DNA of 54,913 bases from Legionella gresilensis. Lineage in GTDB: Bacteria > Pseudomonadota > Gammaproteobacteria > Legionellales > Legionellaceae. How positions within the stretch are numbered: position 1 is the first letter of the stretch; the number at the start of each line of letters is the position of its first letter. Below, piece by piece: positions 36,955-45,754 of this stretch. The translations under genes and the position numbers were made by a program. Below the pieces are notes generated by a model. That model saw only the letters and a list, made by a program, of their open reading frames with translations. It ran no database searches and was not told the origin of the DNA. The stretch covers positions 1 to 54,913 of the forward strand of contig NZ_CAAAHX010000016.1 in the NCBI RefSeq assembly GCF_900639865.1. The letters run 5' to 3'.

Positions 36955-37255
36955 TAAAAACGTGTCGCAAAAATTGGTGAGGCATAAACCTGATTGTCTC
37001 GCCAAAGTTTGGCTGAGTTAAAGGAAATTATTAAAGTCAATTAAGCTAACAACTTTCATCTAATATTTTTCTAAAATAGATATTCAAAAATTAAACTTAG
37101 TAACCCGATGTTTAAATAATGATGGGTTTCCGTACACTTCAATTAGCCTATTAAAAATCCCAAATTTAACCTTAAATTCAGTTCCTAAACTCTGTATATT
37201 AATCAAAGTTCATTTTAAATAAATGTTTTAGACTTTACGAACAAAGGGATTAGAA
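36955..37255. other. Intergenic region upstream of serine recombinase
   Basis: No gene supported. Some short open stretches exist near 36965-37040 but no family can be named. The recombination site of the serine recombinase might lie here; I found no clear dyad. Confidence 0.3.
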
Positions 37256-37810
37256 ATGCGAGTAGGATATGCACGAGTGTCAACACATGAACAAAATTTA
37301 GACTTGCAACTTGATGAACTCAAGAAAGCAGGTTGTGAAGAAATTTATACTGATAAAATTAGTGGCTCTGTTTCGGACCGACCTGGTTTAGAGCGAGTTG
37401 AAAATTATCTTAGACCTGGTGATGTTTTAGTCGTTTGGCGATTGGATAGGTTAGGACGCTCTCTTAAACATCTTATTTCTTATGTAAGTAAGCTAGAAGA
37501 AAAAGGAATAGGCTTTCATAGTTTAACTGAGGCTATTAATACTGAGACATCCTCAGGCAAATTTATGTTTCATGTCTTTGGCGCACTTTCAGAATTTGAA
37601 CGTAATTTGATTAAGGAAAGAACACTTGCTGGACTTGAGGCTGCAAGAGCTAGAGGCCGGCAGGGAGGAAGACCAGAAAAGCTTAATAATGAACAAAAAG
37701 AGCTTGTCAAAACTTTATACTCTAATAAAAAACATTCCATTCAATCCATATGCAAGATGGTGGGTGTAGGAAAGACTACACTGTATAAATATATCAATCA
37801 GCAAGTTTAA
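37256..37810 (+). CDS. Serine recombinase (resolvase/DNA invertase family)
   Basis: A full-length 184-residue small serine recombinase. It has the N-terminal GYARVSTHEQNLDLQLDEL with nucleophile S9, the catalytic arginine region WRLDRLGRSLKHL, and the long E helix SEFERNLIKERTLAGLEAARARGR. It ends in a helix-turn-helix (IQSICKMVGVGKTTLYKYI) that binds DNA. It resolves or inverts DNA at paired sites, as in Tn3-type transposons or invertasomes. It precedes, by 51 bp on the same strand, an OLD-type ATPase/nuclease gene, suggesting a mobile cassette. Confidence 0.93.
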   Translation: MRVGYARVSTHEQNLDLQLDELKKAGCEEIYTDKISGSVSDRPGLERVENYLRPGDVLVVWRLDRLGRSLKHLISYVSKLEEKGIGFHSLTEAINTETSSGKFMFHVFGALSEFERNLIKERTLAGLEAARARGRQGGRPEKLNNEQKELVKTLYSNKKHSIQSICKMVGVGKTTLYKYINQQV

Positions 37811-37861
37811 TGGATTCTAAAATAGTTAAGAATACCAAATTAGTCATAAAAGGGACGATTA

Positions 37862-39790
37862 ATGCGAATTTGCAAACTAACTGTAGAAAATGTAAAAAAT
37901 TTTTTAAATAGAGCTGAGTTAATTTTAGATGACAACATTTCTATAATTATCGGGCCTAATGGTGGAGGCAAATCCAATCTATTAGATATATTAGTAATTG
38001 TTGTAAGAAAGTATGTTTCTGGCACCCAATGTTCTCAATTAAAAGGACCGGAAGTTCAATATGTTCATAATGAAAAAATAGATACGTTGATTCTAGAACG
38101 TCATAGTTTAGGAGGCGATAAAAAGCAGATTATTGAAATTGAAATTGAAGTCACTATTGAAGATAAAGAAAAGATGTTAGAAATGAAAAGTAGTGCACAG
38201 CATTTACTAAAAATTTCAGGAAGTAAATATTCTAAATCAGGCTTAGTAATTCTAACAGAAGCATGGGATTTAAATTTAATTCAAGCTGGAGAGAAATTTA
38301 AATTTAAAATAGAAGATAACACATTTAGCATAGTGTCCAAGAATATTAAAGGAGCAGAGTTCTTCCGCACCTATATATCACTCTGTGAAAGGTATGAAGA
38401 AATCAGAGATAAATATGAAGGAAAACCATTTGTAACCCCTTTTATATTTTTACCAGCAAATCGTAGTACGAATTTTGAAACCCTAGTGGAATTAAATCAA
38501 TATGATGAATATGAATTAAAAAAAGCAGTAAATTCCGCAACTTCACGTTCAAATTCACGAATTATAAATTTAGCGCTCGGACAATTAATTCAAAAATATC
38601 GTTCTCATTTAGATAACCATGTAAACCCAATTGAATATTTGAATAATTTGGCAAACATCAAAGAACTCAATAAATTCTTAAATGATTTGGGATATAGCTG
38701 GAATATCATTTGTAAGAATTCTAATACGAATCAATATGAGTTAGAGCTTAAAAAAAACGGGCAAAGATTTTTGATTAGCTCTGCTTCATCTGGTGAAATT
38801 GAGTTATTGACCTATTTATTTGTAATTTATTTTTTAAACGTTCGGGAAGCAGTAATTATTATTGATGAGGCTGAGCTTCATCTGCACCCACATTGGCAGA
38901 AGCTATTATTTGATCTCTTCATTAAACTTTCTAAGAAAACTCATAACCAATTCATAATCTCAACTCATTCCCCGTCATTTATTACGCCAAGCTCTATAGA
39001 ATTTGTTTCAAGAGTTTTTAGTTTTGAAAATCAGAGCAAGATAATTCGACTTAATAAACAGGACTTTCCCAATGCAAAGCACCTTTTACAAATAATTAAC
39101 AGTCAGAACAATGAGATTGTCTTTTTTGCAGATGAAGTTGTTTTAGTAGAGGGAGTTTCAGATCGTATATTCTTCAAGGCTTTATTTAATTATTTTTATG
39201 TCTCAAATCCTAAGAGTGTTAAAGAATCACCTTCGAAAGTAATAGAGTTTATTGAAGTTGGAGGTAAAAATCGATTTAAAATTTATATGAAATTACTTCA
39301 ATTATTGTGTATAAAATGCGCCATAATAGCAGATTTAGATTATATTTTAGATTTAGACCCATCAACTTTTAAACCGTTATTTAAGGTAAACAATAATAAA
39401 CTTAAAAAATCTTTATGCGATTCTGCTTCTAAAGATGGTACTTCCTTTTTAGAGATACTTGAAGGTGCAATAGAGACAAAGAATTTAAAAAACTTACAGG
39501 AGATGTGGGTTTATCTAAAAGGTCGGCACCAAAGACTTAGGAATGATTTAAAGCCCTATGAAAATCAAATAATCGATAACTATATAAAGCAACAAAAGGA
39601 TGATGGTTGTTATATTCTTCGAAAAGGATCACTCGAAAAATATTTACCTGATGATTGTAAGGGAAAAGATATTAATAAAATAATTAAATTAATTAATAAA
39701 CAGAATTTTATTTCTGACATACCACCGGAAGTTATTGCCGAATTAAGAGATATCATTACTGCGATAATCGGAATGCAAGATTTAAAATAA
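37862..39790 (+). CDS. OLD-family ATP-dependent nuclease (ABC ATPase + TOPRIM)
   Basis: A 642-residue class-1 OLD-like protein. N-terminal MRICKLTVENVKNF is typical. Walker A is GPNGGGKS at 31-38, the signature SSGE at 309-312, Walker B VIIIDEAELHLHP at 331-343, and an H-loop STHSP follows at 367-371. A TOPRIM domain follows: acidic E430 in EVVLVEGVSD and the DLD in IIADLDYI (491-493), then GSLEKYL. These are the marks of phage-P2 Old and Gabija GajA-type nucleases. No UvrD-like GajB partner follows. The upstream serine recombinase supports an acquired defence gene. The next 326 bp hold no ORF. Confidence 0.9.
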   Translation: MRICKLTVENVKNFLNRAELILDDNISIIIGPNGGGKSNLLDILVIVVRKYVSGTQCSQLKGPEVQYVHNEKIDTLILERHSLGGDKKQIIEIEIEVTIEDKEKMLEMKSSAQHLLKISGSKYSKSGLVILTEAWDLNLIQAGEKFKFKIEDNTFSIVSKNIKGAEFFRTYISLCERYEEIRDKYEGKPFVTPFIFLPANRSTNFETLVELNQYDEYELKKAVNSATSRSNSRIINLALGQLIQKYRSHLDNHVNPIEYLNNLANIKELNKFLNDLGYSWNIICKNSNTNQYELELKKNGQRFLISSASSGEIELLTYLFVIYFLNVREAVIIIDEAELHLHPHWQKLLFDLFIKLSKKTHNQFIISTHSPSFITPSSIEFVSRVFSFENQSKIIRLNKQDFPNAKHLLQIINSQNNEIVFFADEVVLVEGVSDRIFFKALFNYFYVSNPKSVKESPSKVIEFIEVGGKNRFKIYMKLLQLLCIKCAIIADLDYILDLDPSTFKPLFKVNNNKLKKSLCDSASKDGTSFLEILEGAIETKNLKNLQEMWVYLKGRHQRLRNDLKPYENQIIDNYIKQQKDDGCYILRKGSLEKYLPDDCKGKDINKIIKLINKQNFISDIPPEVIAELRDIITAIIGMQDLK

Positions 39791-40116
39791 TTCGTATTAA
39801 GTTGAATATCAAAAAATCTAGGCTTACAGAAGAATTAGCTTCTCAACTAATCGCATATCCCAAAAACCCAAGTATTTAATTCAGGTAATACCCGTTTCTA
39901 TATTCATAATTAATATGAATATGCTTCTTAGAGACTAGCTTATTGTTAAGTTCATGCCTTTTAAGAAAATTTCATCAAGAAAAACACACATATAATTTAA
40001 GGTTAAAAACATTAAGCATCAAAAACTAAGGGCATACAAAGTAGATGAAATACAGATGTTATTAGATTACTCTGCTTTTTTATATCAGGCCACCTGGATA
40101 CTGCTAATTAGAACAG
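39791..40116. other. Intergenic region after OLD gene
   Basis: No gene supported. At about 39800-39880 there is an open frame LNIKKSRLTEELASQLIA, too short and weak to call. This 326-bp convergent region has no strong terminator hairpin. Confidence 0.3.
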
Positions 40117-41616
40117 CTAAGTAGCTGGTACAGCAGATAAAGGAGTTTCATTAATGGGTATATCAACTAATTCTTTTGATAGTCCTTTCCGTTTTCCATC
40201 TTTTATTTTGTTAATACCAAAAAAGCTGAGGCCGCTAGAAAAAATGGCAGAAAGTGAAGAAACAATGCCAAATGTTATTTGGGTTTGAAGCAAAGTCATT
40301 CCGATACCAATGCCTAAAGCACAAATTGGTGACCCACTAAAACAAGTCGCTACTAGGCAGCCGATACTAGCTACAATAAGCAGCACGCCTATAGTCACGG
40401 CAATACCTCCCAATACTTGTTTACTAATTGAAGGAGCTCCTGAGGCATATTGTGCGAGAAATATTAAATCCTCCCTTGCCTCACTATTTAAATGATCGCT
40501 TTTGAGTATATTTAAATTATGAAGTATTCGTGTATAAAAGCGATAATCTATTTCTTCATTATTAGCTAATCTCTCTGTAATCTCAGATTGAATTAAGGAG
40601 GTGGTATTTTCAAAACTTATTTGCAATAAATTTTGCCTTTGAAAATAGGCTTGAAGTGAAGAAAGCTCATATTCAAAAATTTTTTTCTCGGTTTTAGACA
40701 GGTCAAAAGAAAAGAGCCAAGTAGACCTTTTTGTTTGAGAAAAATAATTATTGGAAGTTTGCCCAGTTTGAAACTCATCTGGTAAATCTCCTGCTTCAGG
40801 AATATGTGTTGATTCAATAAGTTCATCTAAGAGTAATAAGAAACTCTTATCTTGTACTTTACTTTCAACTAACCGATACATTTCCCATAGAAAACCACAA
40901 AGTCTCAAGTAGTTAATTTGTGCACAATAAATTTCAGGTGCTATAACTTCAGGATTTAAAGCAGGCAGTACGGTAGTATTAGTTGAGGTTAATAAAGTTA
41001 ATTTTTCCTGGATATAAAGCAAACAACCACGCACTTCTTCTGGAAGACCTAAAGGATGTTTCTTATCGTAATTTTTAAGACGAGATAAAATCTTATTACT
41101 TAAGTTATCTACCAATAAAGAGGGAGCGTTTTTTATATTTTGCAAAAACTCTTCACCTTGAGCTACGTTTCTTTTAATCCATGTGATACGTTCTTTTGTC
41201 TCCCTGATGGATTGCTGGCATTGAACTATCTGATTTTGATAATCGTCAATATCTTTTTCTAATTTAAAGCGTTTATTTTTTAAATTATTTAATTCGTTAG
41301 TTAAGGATATAGTTTTACCAGCGGAAAGTAGATCGTCGATAGTATGAAGAATACTGGTATTATTAGAAGAATGTCCATGATGAGATTCATGGTATTGAAT
41401 ATCTTGAGTAGTACGAAGATCAGCTATAGATAATTGTGTTTCTATTGATGAAATCTTTAATTGTACTTGGGTGAGTGACGCTTGTATAAGATGTATACTT
41501 GCTTCTGCTTTTTCTATCTTTTTTGAGAGTTTTAGAACTTTCTTTTTAAGTATAGGTCGTTCACTTTTCCAACCTTCAATATTAGCTTTATTAAAAATTA
41601 CATTTTCATAAGGCAT
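40117..41616 (-). CDS. Coiled-coil protein with C-terminal membrane hairpin, possible effector
   Basis: A 499-residue protein of no recognised family. Residues about 15-170 contain strong heptad repeats (two long coiled coils). The middle is helical. Near residues 405-465 there are two hydrophobic helices (IAVTIGVLLIVASIGCLVAT and FGIVSSLSAIFSSGLSFFGI region). A basic KIKDGKRKGLSKEL stretch follows, and the tail ends TPLSAVPAT. The layout (soluble coiled coil, then C-terminal membrane hairpin) is one often seen in Legionella effectors; not proven here. It converges with the OLD gene and is divergent from a small gene at 41988. Confidence 0.7.
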   Translation of the reverse strand: MPYENVIFNKANIEGWKSERPILKKKVLKLSKKIEKAEASIHLIQASLTQVQLKISSIETQLSIADLRTTQDIQYHESHHGHSSNNTSILHTIDDLLSAGKTISLTNELNNLKNKRFKLEKDIDDYQNQIVQCQQSIRETKERITWIKRNVAQGEEFLQNIKNAPSLLVDNLSNKILSRLKNYDKKHPLGLPEEVRGCLLYIQEKLTLLTSTNTTVLPALNPEVIAPEIYCAQINYLRLCGFLWEMYRLVESKVQDKSFLLLLDELIESTHIPEAGDLPDEFQTGQTSNNYFSQTKRSTWLFSFDLSKTEKKIFEYELSSLQAYFQRQNLLQISFENTTSLIQSEITERLANNEEIDYRFYTRILHNLNILKSDHLNSEAREDLIFLAQYASGAPSISKQVLGGIAVTIGVLLIVASIGCLVATCFSGSPICALGIGIGMTLLQTQITFGIVSSLSAIFSSGLSFFGINKIKDGKRKGLSKELVDIPINETPLSAVPAT

Positions 41617-41987
41617 TACAAATCGTCTTTTTAGATCAAAAAATGCATATTAAATTAATTTTAAGTCCATTTCAAATCTATTTTAAACTATATGGGAATT
41701 AAATAATCAATTTCTTGAGATTCATAGAAAAGCAAACCGTCACCTCAAAGTTAGAATAACAATTTTTATAAAAAAATAGGGGGGAGGAAGGAAGCTTTCA
41801 TTACGTCTGATTACTGAGTTAATTAGGTAAATCTGACTATTAATTTATTTAATAACTTCTGTCAGCGTCCCAAAAACACATGTAAAAAATGTCAGCATTA
41901 GATCAGTAACGCCTATATAATTTAGAGGCCTAAGCAATTCTACTTCTAAGCTATAATTATTATAGATATGGAAGAGGAGAGGTATTT
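41617..41987. other. Divergent intergenic region
   Basis: No gene supported. TGTCAGC occurs twice as a direct repeat, at 41860-41866 and 41890-41896, separated by about 23 bases including CCCAAAAACACATGT. A purine-rich tract (GGGGGGAGGAAGGAAG) lies near 41780-41795. Both the small gene and the coiled-coil gene presumably use promoters here. Confidence 0.35.
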
Positions 41988-42173
41988 ATGGATTTCGATA
42001 AATTTTTGAAAAAAAAGAAAAAAGAAAAACCAACTAGTTTAACCATTGGTGCCGATGAAGAGACAGGAAATTATTATTGTCCAGTTGATAATAATCACAA
42101 TGTAATTCGTGAACAAAGAAGATATATAAAGGCCGGCGAGCAAATTCCCTCTGGTTGGGTTCAATGTGATTGA
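41988..42173 (+). CDS. Small hypothetical protein
   Basis: A 61-residue protein, basic at the start (lysine-rich DKFLKKKKKEKP), then a short folded-looking segment TLTIGADEETGNYYCPVDNNHN and a Cys near the end (WVQCD). Two cysteines might form a zinc site only with a partner. I recognise no family. A strong GAGGAGAGG ribosome site 6-8 nt before the ATG makes it a convincing gene. It lies between the coiled-coil gene and the decayed GST gene. Confidence 0.62.
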   Translation: MDFDKFLKKKKKEKPTSLTIGADEETGNYYCPVDNNHNVIREQRRYIKAGEQIPSGWVQCD

Positions 42174-42302
42174 TTTGAATTAGCTCTGACTGAAGAGTTT
42201 AAAAATAATCTATGAGAGTATTGTTTTCAGGTATGTTATTAACCTATAAAAGTTTACTCTTAATATTTATCTAATTAAAAAATGCCCAAAAAACAAAACT
42301 CT

Positions 42303-42953
42303 TTAATAGTTTAAAAGAGGTTCTTTGTCTCCTACTTTCCACGGCGAATATTTTTTCATCACACTTAGAAAAAGAGGAGATTCTAAAAAAAAATCGAGCC
42401 AGGAGATTAGCTGTTTAAATTTTGATTGCATAAACCAATCTTTATCAACCATGCAAAATTGGCGGATAAAAGGAAAAATAGCAATGTCTGCCAGACAAGG
42501 TGTGTCAGAAAGTAGAAATTGAGAATTTAATAATTTTGCATTTAATTCATTAATAAAGGTTAAGGACTGCTTTCTATAAAAAAGTGGATCACCAACCTCA
42601 GAGTTTTGAGGATATTTGTAACTATCTAAGATAGGCTTAAACTCAACGTCATTTTGTTAAATTAAATTAAGAATTGGTTTTTGCAAATCAGGTTTAAGCC
42701 AATTATCACGGTCAGATTGTTCAAGTGCCCACAGCATAATATCAAGGCTTTCATCAATAACGTTCCCTAAGTCTGTTATTAGTACTGGAACTGTGGCTTT
42801 TTCTGATGCCATAATCAACTCTATAGGTTTATTACTGAGCTTTACTTCGCGTATTCCAATTTCTACTTTGGCATATTTAAGTGCCATACGCGCACGGATT
42901 GCATAAGGGCAACGTCTAAAACTATATAAATAGTGCAATACTACACTCTCCAA
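42303..42953 (-). pseudogene. Glutathione S-transferase gene interrupted by an in-frame TAA
   Basis: A single reading frame of 217 codons from 42953 to the stop at 42303-42305 encodes a GST-like protein with N-terminal thioredoxin fold (YLYSFRRCPYAIRARMAL, with Cys-Pro) and all-helical C-terminal domain (QSLTFINELNAKLL, LADIAIFPFIRQF, ISWLDFFLESPLF, and LSVMKKYSPWK at the end). Only codon 99 breaks it: TAA at 42657-42659. Everything after is intact and in frame. Either the gene is dead, the stop is read through, or there is a base error. The C-terminal half has no start of its own. Confidence 0.8.
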
Positions 42954-43185
42954 AAATACGTCCTAGTTGTTAGCATCATCTTGTTTGACAGGCGAATAAT
43001 AAGACGGTTAGTTTTCATCATTTATTTATCTTAGTTCAATTTAAAAGAGTATTTAGAATCATGATATGTTCAAATTAAAGCCACTTCAATATAAAGAAAA
43101 TGTTTGTCCCAAAACCTCATGTTACTTGTCTATGGAAAAGAATTAATAACATTGTATATAAATTAATAATCCCGAATATTTGGTC

Positions 43186-43497
43186 TTGACTAATCTAGAA
43201 AATATTTTAGAAGAATTAAAGCAACGCGAACCAATCTTTCACCATCCTGATAAGTTTGGGAAAACTAGAGAGGCATTGGAATCAATGACAGTTGATGATT
43301 TCTGGGAAGTTAACGCTTAAAGTATCATATACGATAGAGAATCTGTAATGACAATTCTCCTTAAAAGATATGCGGATCCTAATTACAAAGACGATTGGCA
43401 AACAAGTAACTTCAGATGCAGATAAATTTTGCAAGATAATTATTTGTTTACCTACACTTTAACAAATATTAATAGTAAGCTGCATAGCAGTAACTGA
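43186..43497 (+). pseudogene. DUF4440-like protein relic with two internal stops
   Basis: A frame of 104 codons from a TTG to the stop at 43495-43497 encodes an NTF2/DUF4440-type protein start: LEELKQREPIFHHPDKFG, MTVDDFWEVNA, then DRESVMTILLKRYADP, NYKDDWQTSNF and a fragment NYLFTYTLTN. Internal TAA codons at 43318-43320 and 43423-43425 break it, and the C-terminal part of the domain is missing. The frame is otherwise clean across both stops, so decay looks recent or the sequence needs checking. Confidence 0.65.
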
Positions 43498-43518
43498 TTT
43501 TTTTATAGGCATATTAAT

Positions 43519-44373
43519 ATGTTACCTCGAAAAACTGCGCTAGACTATTTCCCTGACTTACACAAACAAAAAGAACATCAAACACGCTGGGATCAGCAAT
43601 GCGGCTTATCATCATACATAAAGAAATACGGTCTGGGACAGTCAAGTTATCGTGAAAGTGATTGTGCGCCGCATTATTGCCATGTTTTTAACCGCTCTAC
43701 ACCTACTCATTCCACTATTATTGCTTTTCAAATCGAGACGAATGCTTTTGGAGTCGCAAAGGATCAAGAAATAGGCCTAATCACCTTAAAAATCGCCTTC
43801 CTTGATGCTCACGATTTTATTGAAATATTTCGGAGCAACCTACCAGAGTCTATGCGTCAAAAATTTCAAGCTTTATCCACTGACGATGCCTTTACTAAAT
43901 ACGTGATAGGGACAAGAAGTTGTACTTACAAAATGTATTACTACGGAGAATTTATCCCATGTTATTCTTTCAAATTTATGGAGGTATCCACCTCCCTAGA
44001 TGACCACCGCCAACTCATTGACGAATTTTTATTAGCTATCCACCGTACCGATAAACTGGATAAGCAAATTTTAGTAGACTTAGACAGGAAATTTTCAAAA
44101 CTTAACTTAAACGCCACTAAGCTCCTACTCACTATCGAAACTAATATTCGCAAGCGTTTAAACAATGCCTACTCCCAAGGGATTATGTTTAGATTCTTTG
44201 ACAAATTAGGTGTTCCAAGCATTGTTGATCCAATTAAAGTATATATTGATGAACCTTTAACAATTAAAAATCTAGCCCTGACCTGTAAAGAAGTTGCCTT
44301 TAGCGGCGCAAATAAAACGGTTGAAGAGCATGAAAAGATTTTACAGGAATACCCAATTTTAAGGCCACGATGA
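43519..44373 (+). CDS. Hypothetical protein, possible effector
   Basis: A 284-residue soluble protein of no recognised family. The first half is mixed alpha/beta (THSTIIAFQIETNAFG, IGLITLKIAFLDAHDFI) with a few cysteines; the second half is mostly helical, ending EEHEKILQEYPILRPR. There is no signal peptide or membrane helix. Base composition looks a little richer in G+C than most of the neighbourhood (about 37-40% in sampled lines). It lies between a decayed gene and an IS30 element, so recent acquisition is plausible. Confidence 0.65.
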   Translation: MLPRKTALDYFPDLHKQKEHQTRWDQQCGLSSYIKKYGLGQSSYRESDCAPHYCHVFNRSTPTHSTIIAFQIETNAFGVAKDQEIGLITLKIAFLDAHDFIEIFRSNLPESMRQKFQALSTDDAFTKYVIGTRSCTYKMYYYGEFIPCYSFKFMEVSTSLDDHRQLIDEFLLAIHRTDKLDKQILVDLDRKFSKLNLNATKLLLTIETNIRKRLNNAYSQGIMFRFFDKLGVPSIVDPIKVYIDEPLTIKNLALTCKEVAFSGANKTVEEHEKILQEYPILRPR

Positions 44374-44656
44374 TTTACATATAATTAAATAAGTTGTAAA
44401 TAATTGAGAGTCATGGCAAATGAAGAGTATCCACTTAATTTAAAACAGATGAAGAGCTAATTTTAATTCGCTGCTGGCACTTTTAACAATTCAGCAAACT
44501 AGAATTTAGTAGCTCACGCCTCCTAATTTAAACAAGAGGCGGGGCTGAAATATTTCTGAAAAAACTCCTCATTGTTTCTTTATGAAACTCAAATGAATTG
44601 ATAGTTTGTAATTTACACGTCACGATTGAGGAGTAGGGTGTATACCTTCACAACTT
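44374..44656. other. Intergenic region flanking IS element
   Basis: No gene supported. A short stem CGCCTC / GAGGCG (with flanking partial pairing to AGC...GCT) lies near 44518-44550 and may be a weak terminator of the 43519 gene. Confidence 0.3.
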
Positions 44657-45754
44657 GGATTCAACTCATTAGTGCAACTTTTGTATATAAAAGAAGCAGA
44701 AGAAACGATTAAACTTCCTGCTGATTGACTACAGGAGTTGTTAGAATGGGTTACAGGCATTTGGACTATCTTAAGCGATGTAAGATCCAAGCTTTTGTGT
44801 ATGCAGGCTATACACAGCAACAAATAGCAGATGAACTAGGTGTACATAAATCGACAATAAGTAGGGAGCTTAATCGCAATCTAACCTTTGTTCGAACACG
44901 CTTAGGTTATTGGACCTATAAAGCAAATTATGCTCAAAAGTACGCTGATGATAGGCAGCGAGACAAGCCAAAGCACATTAAAGCCAAGGAGGAGGTTAAG
45001 GCATTTATTATCGAGAAGTTAAAGCAAGAATGGAGTCCTGAACAAATCAGCGTTTATGCTAAGCGTAAGGGATTATTTCATTTAAGTGGTGAATGGATTT
45101 ATCAGTTTATTTTAGCGAACAAGAAACACGGCGGAAACCTGTTTAAACACCTAAGACACCAACAAAAGAAGTATCGTAAACGCTATGGTAGCCCCAAACG
45201 TCAAGGCCCAATTAGAAACAGGCGTTTCATTGATGAACGGCCTAAAGTAGTAGATGAGAAAACACGAGTTGGTGATTGGGAGATTGACACGATCATTGGC
45301 AAAAACCGTAAACACGCCGTGGTTTCAATTGTTGAACGAAAGACGAAGTTTACTATCCTTAAAAAGGTTAACCAAAAGACCGCTGAAAACGTAAGCTTAG
45401 CCACGATAGATGCTTTAAAGCGATATCCTAACTCGGTTTTATCCATTACCGCTGACAATGGTAGCGAATTTGCTTACCATGAAAAAATAGCCGAGCAATT
45501 ACAGGCTGATTTTTTCTTTGCTCATCCTTATTCATCTTGGGAACGTGGCTTGAATGAAAATACCAATGGCTTAGTACGCCAATACTTAAGAAAAGGCGCA
45601 AGCTTTGAATCTATAACCGATGAACACTTAAAAACAATTATGGAAAAATTAAATGAGAGGCCAAGAAAAACATTAGGCTTTAAATCGCCAACTATGTTAT
45701 TTTTACCGCAAATAGATGATAACGAAAAGGTGGTTGCATTAGCTTGTTGAATTC
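44657..45754 (+). mobile_element. IS30-family insertion sequence
   Basis: An IS of about 1.1 kb holding one transposase gene. Left end (44657 onward) GGATTCAACTCATTAGTGCA and right end (complement of about 45754 inward) GAATTCAACAAGCTAATGCA agree at 15 of 20 bases, and both continue with a further C or AAC-type match. The right repeat overlaps the end of the transposase gene and its stop. I could not see a target duplication. The gene is intact, so it may be active. A long hairpin lies 18 bp beyond the right end. Confidence 0.8.
44746..45750 (+). CDS. IS30-family transposase
   Basis: A DDE transposase of 334 residues from the preferred ATG at 44746 (AGGAG ribosome site 8-9 nt upstream; TTG at 44725 is the longer alternative). 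N-terminal helix-turn-helix YTQQQIADELGVHKSTISREL binds IS ends. The catalytic triad is D in VGDWEIDTIIG, D in ITADNGSEF, and E in the final helix SWERGLNENTNGLVRQYL (DDE with the N-G-L-x-R-x-F/Y-L signature of IS30). No frameshift or internal stop is present. Confidence 0.95.
   Translation: MGYRHLDYLKRCKIQAFVYAGYTQQQIADELGVHKSTISRELNRNLTFVRTRLGYWTYKANYAQKYADDRQRDKPKHIKAKEEVKAFIIEKLKQEWSPEQISVYAKRKGLFHLSGEWIYQFILANKKHGGNLFKHLRHQQKKYRKRYGSPKRQGPIRNRRFIDERPKVVDEKTRVGDWEIDTIIGKNRKHAVVSIVERKTKFTILKKVNQKTAENVSLATIDALKRYPNSVLSITADNGSEFAYHEKIAEQLQADFFFAHPYSSWERGLNENTNGLVRQYLRKGASFESITDEHLKTIMEKLNERPRKTLGFKSPTMLFLPQIDDNEKVVALAC

Noticed and set aside
37862-39790. Complete Gabija system
   Set aside because: Only the GajA-like OLD protein is present. 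No UvrD-like GajB helicase follows in the next several kilobases.
42325-42522. Plus-strand open frame of 65 codons
   Set aside because: It lies antisense to the C-terminal half of the broken GST gene, which gives a clear protein match in its own frame.
42303-42953. Second frameshift in the GST gene at a T-run
   Set aside because: Careful counting gives nine T residues, which keeps the frame intact to the natural stop, so only the TAA at codon 99 interrupts it.
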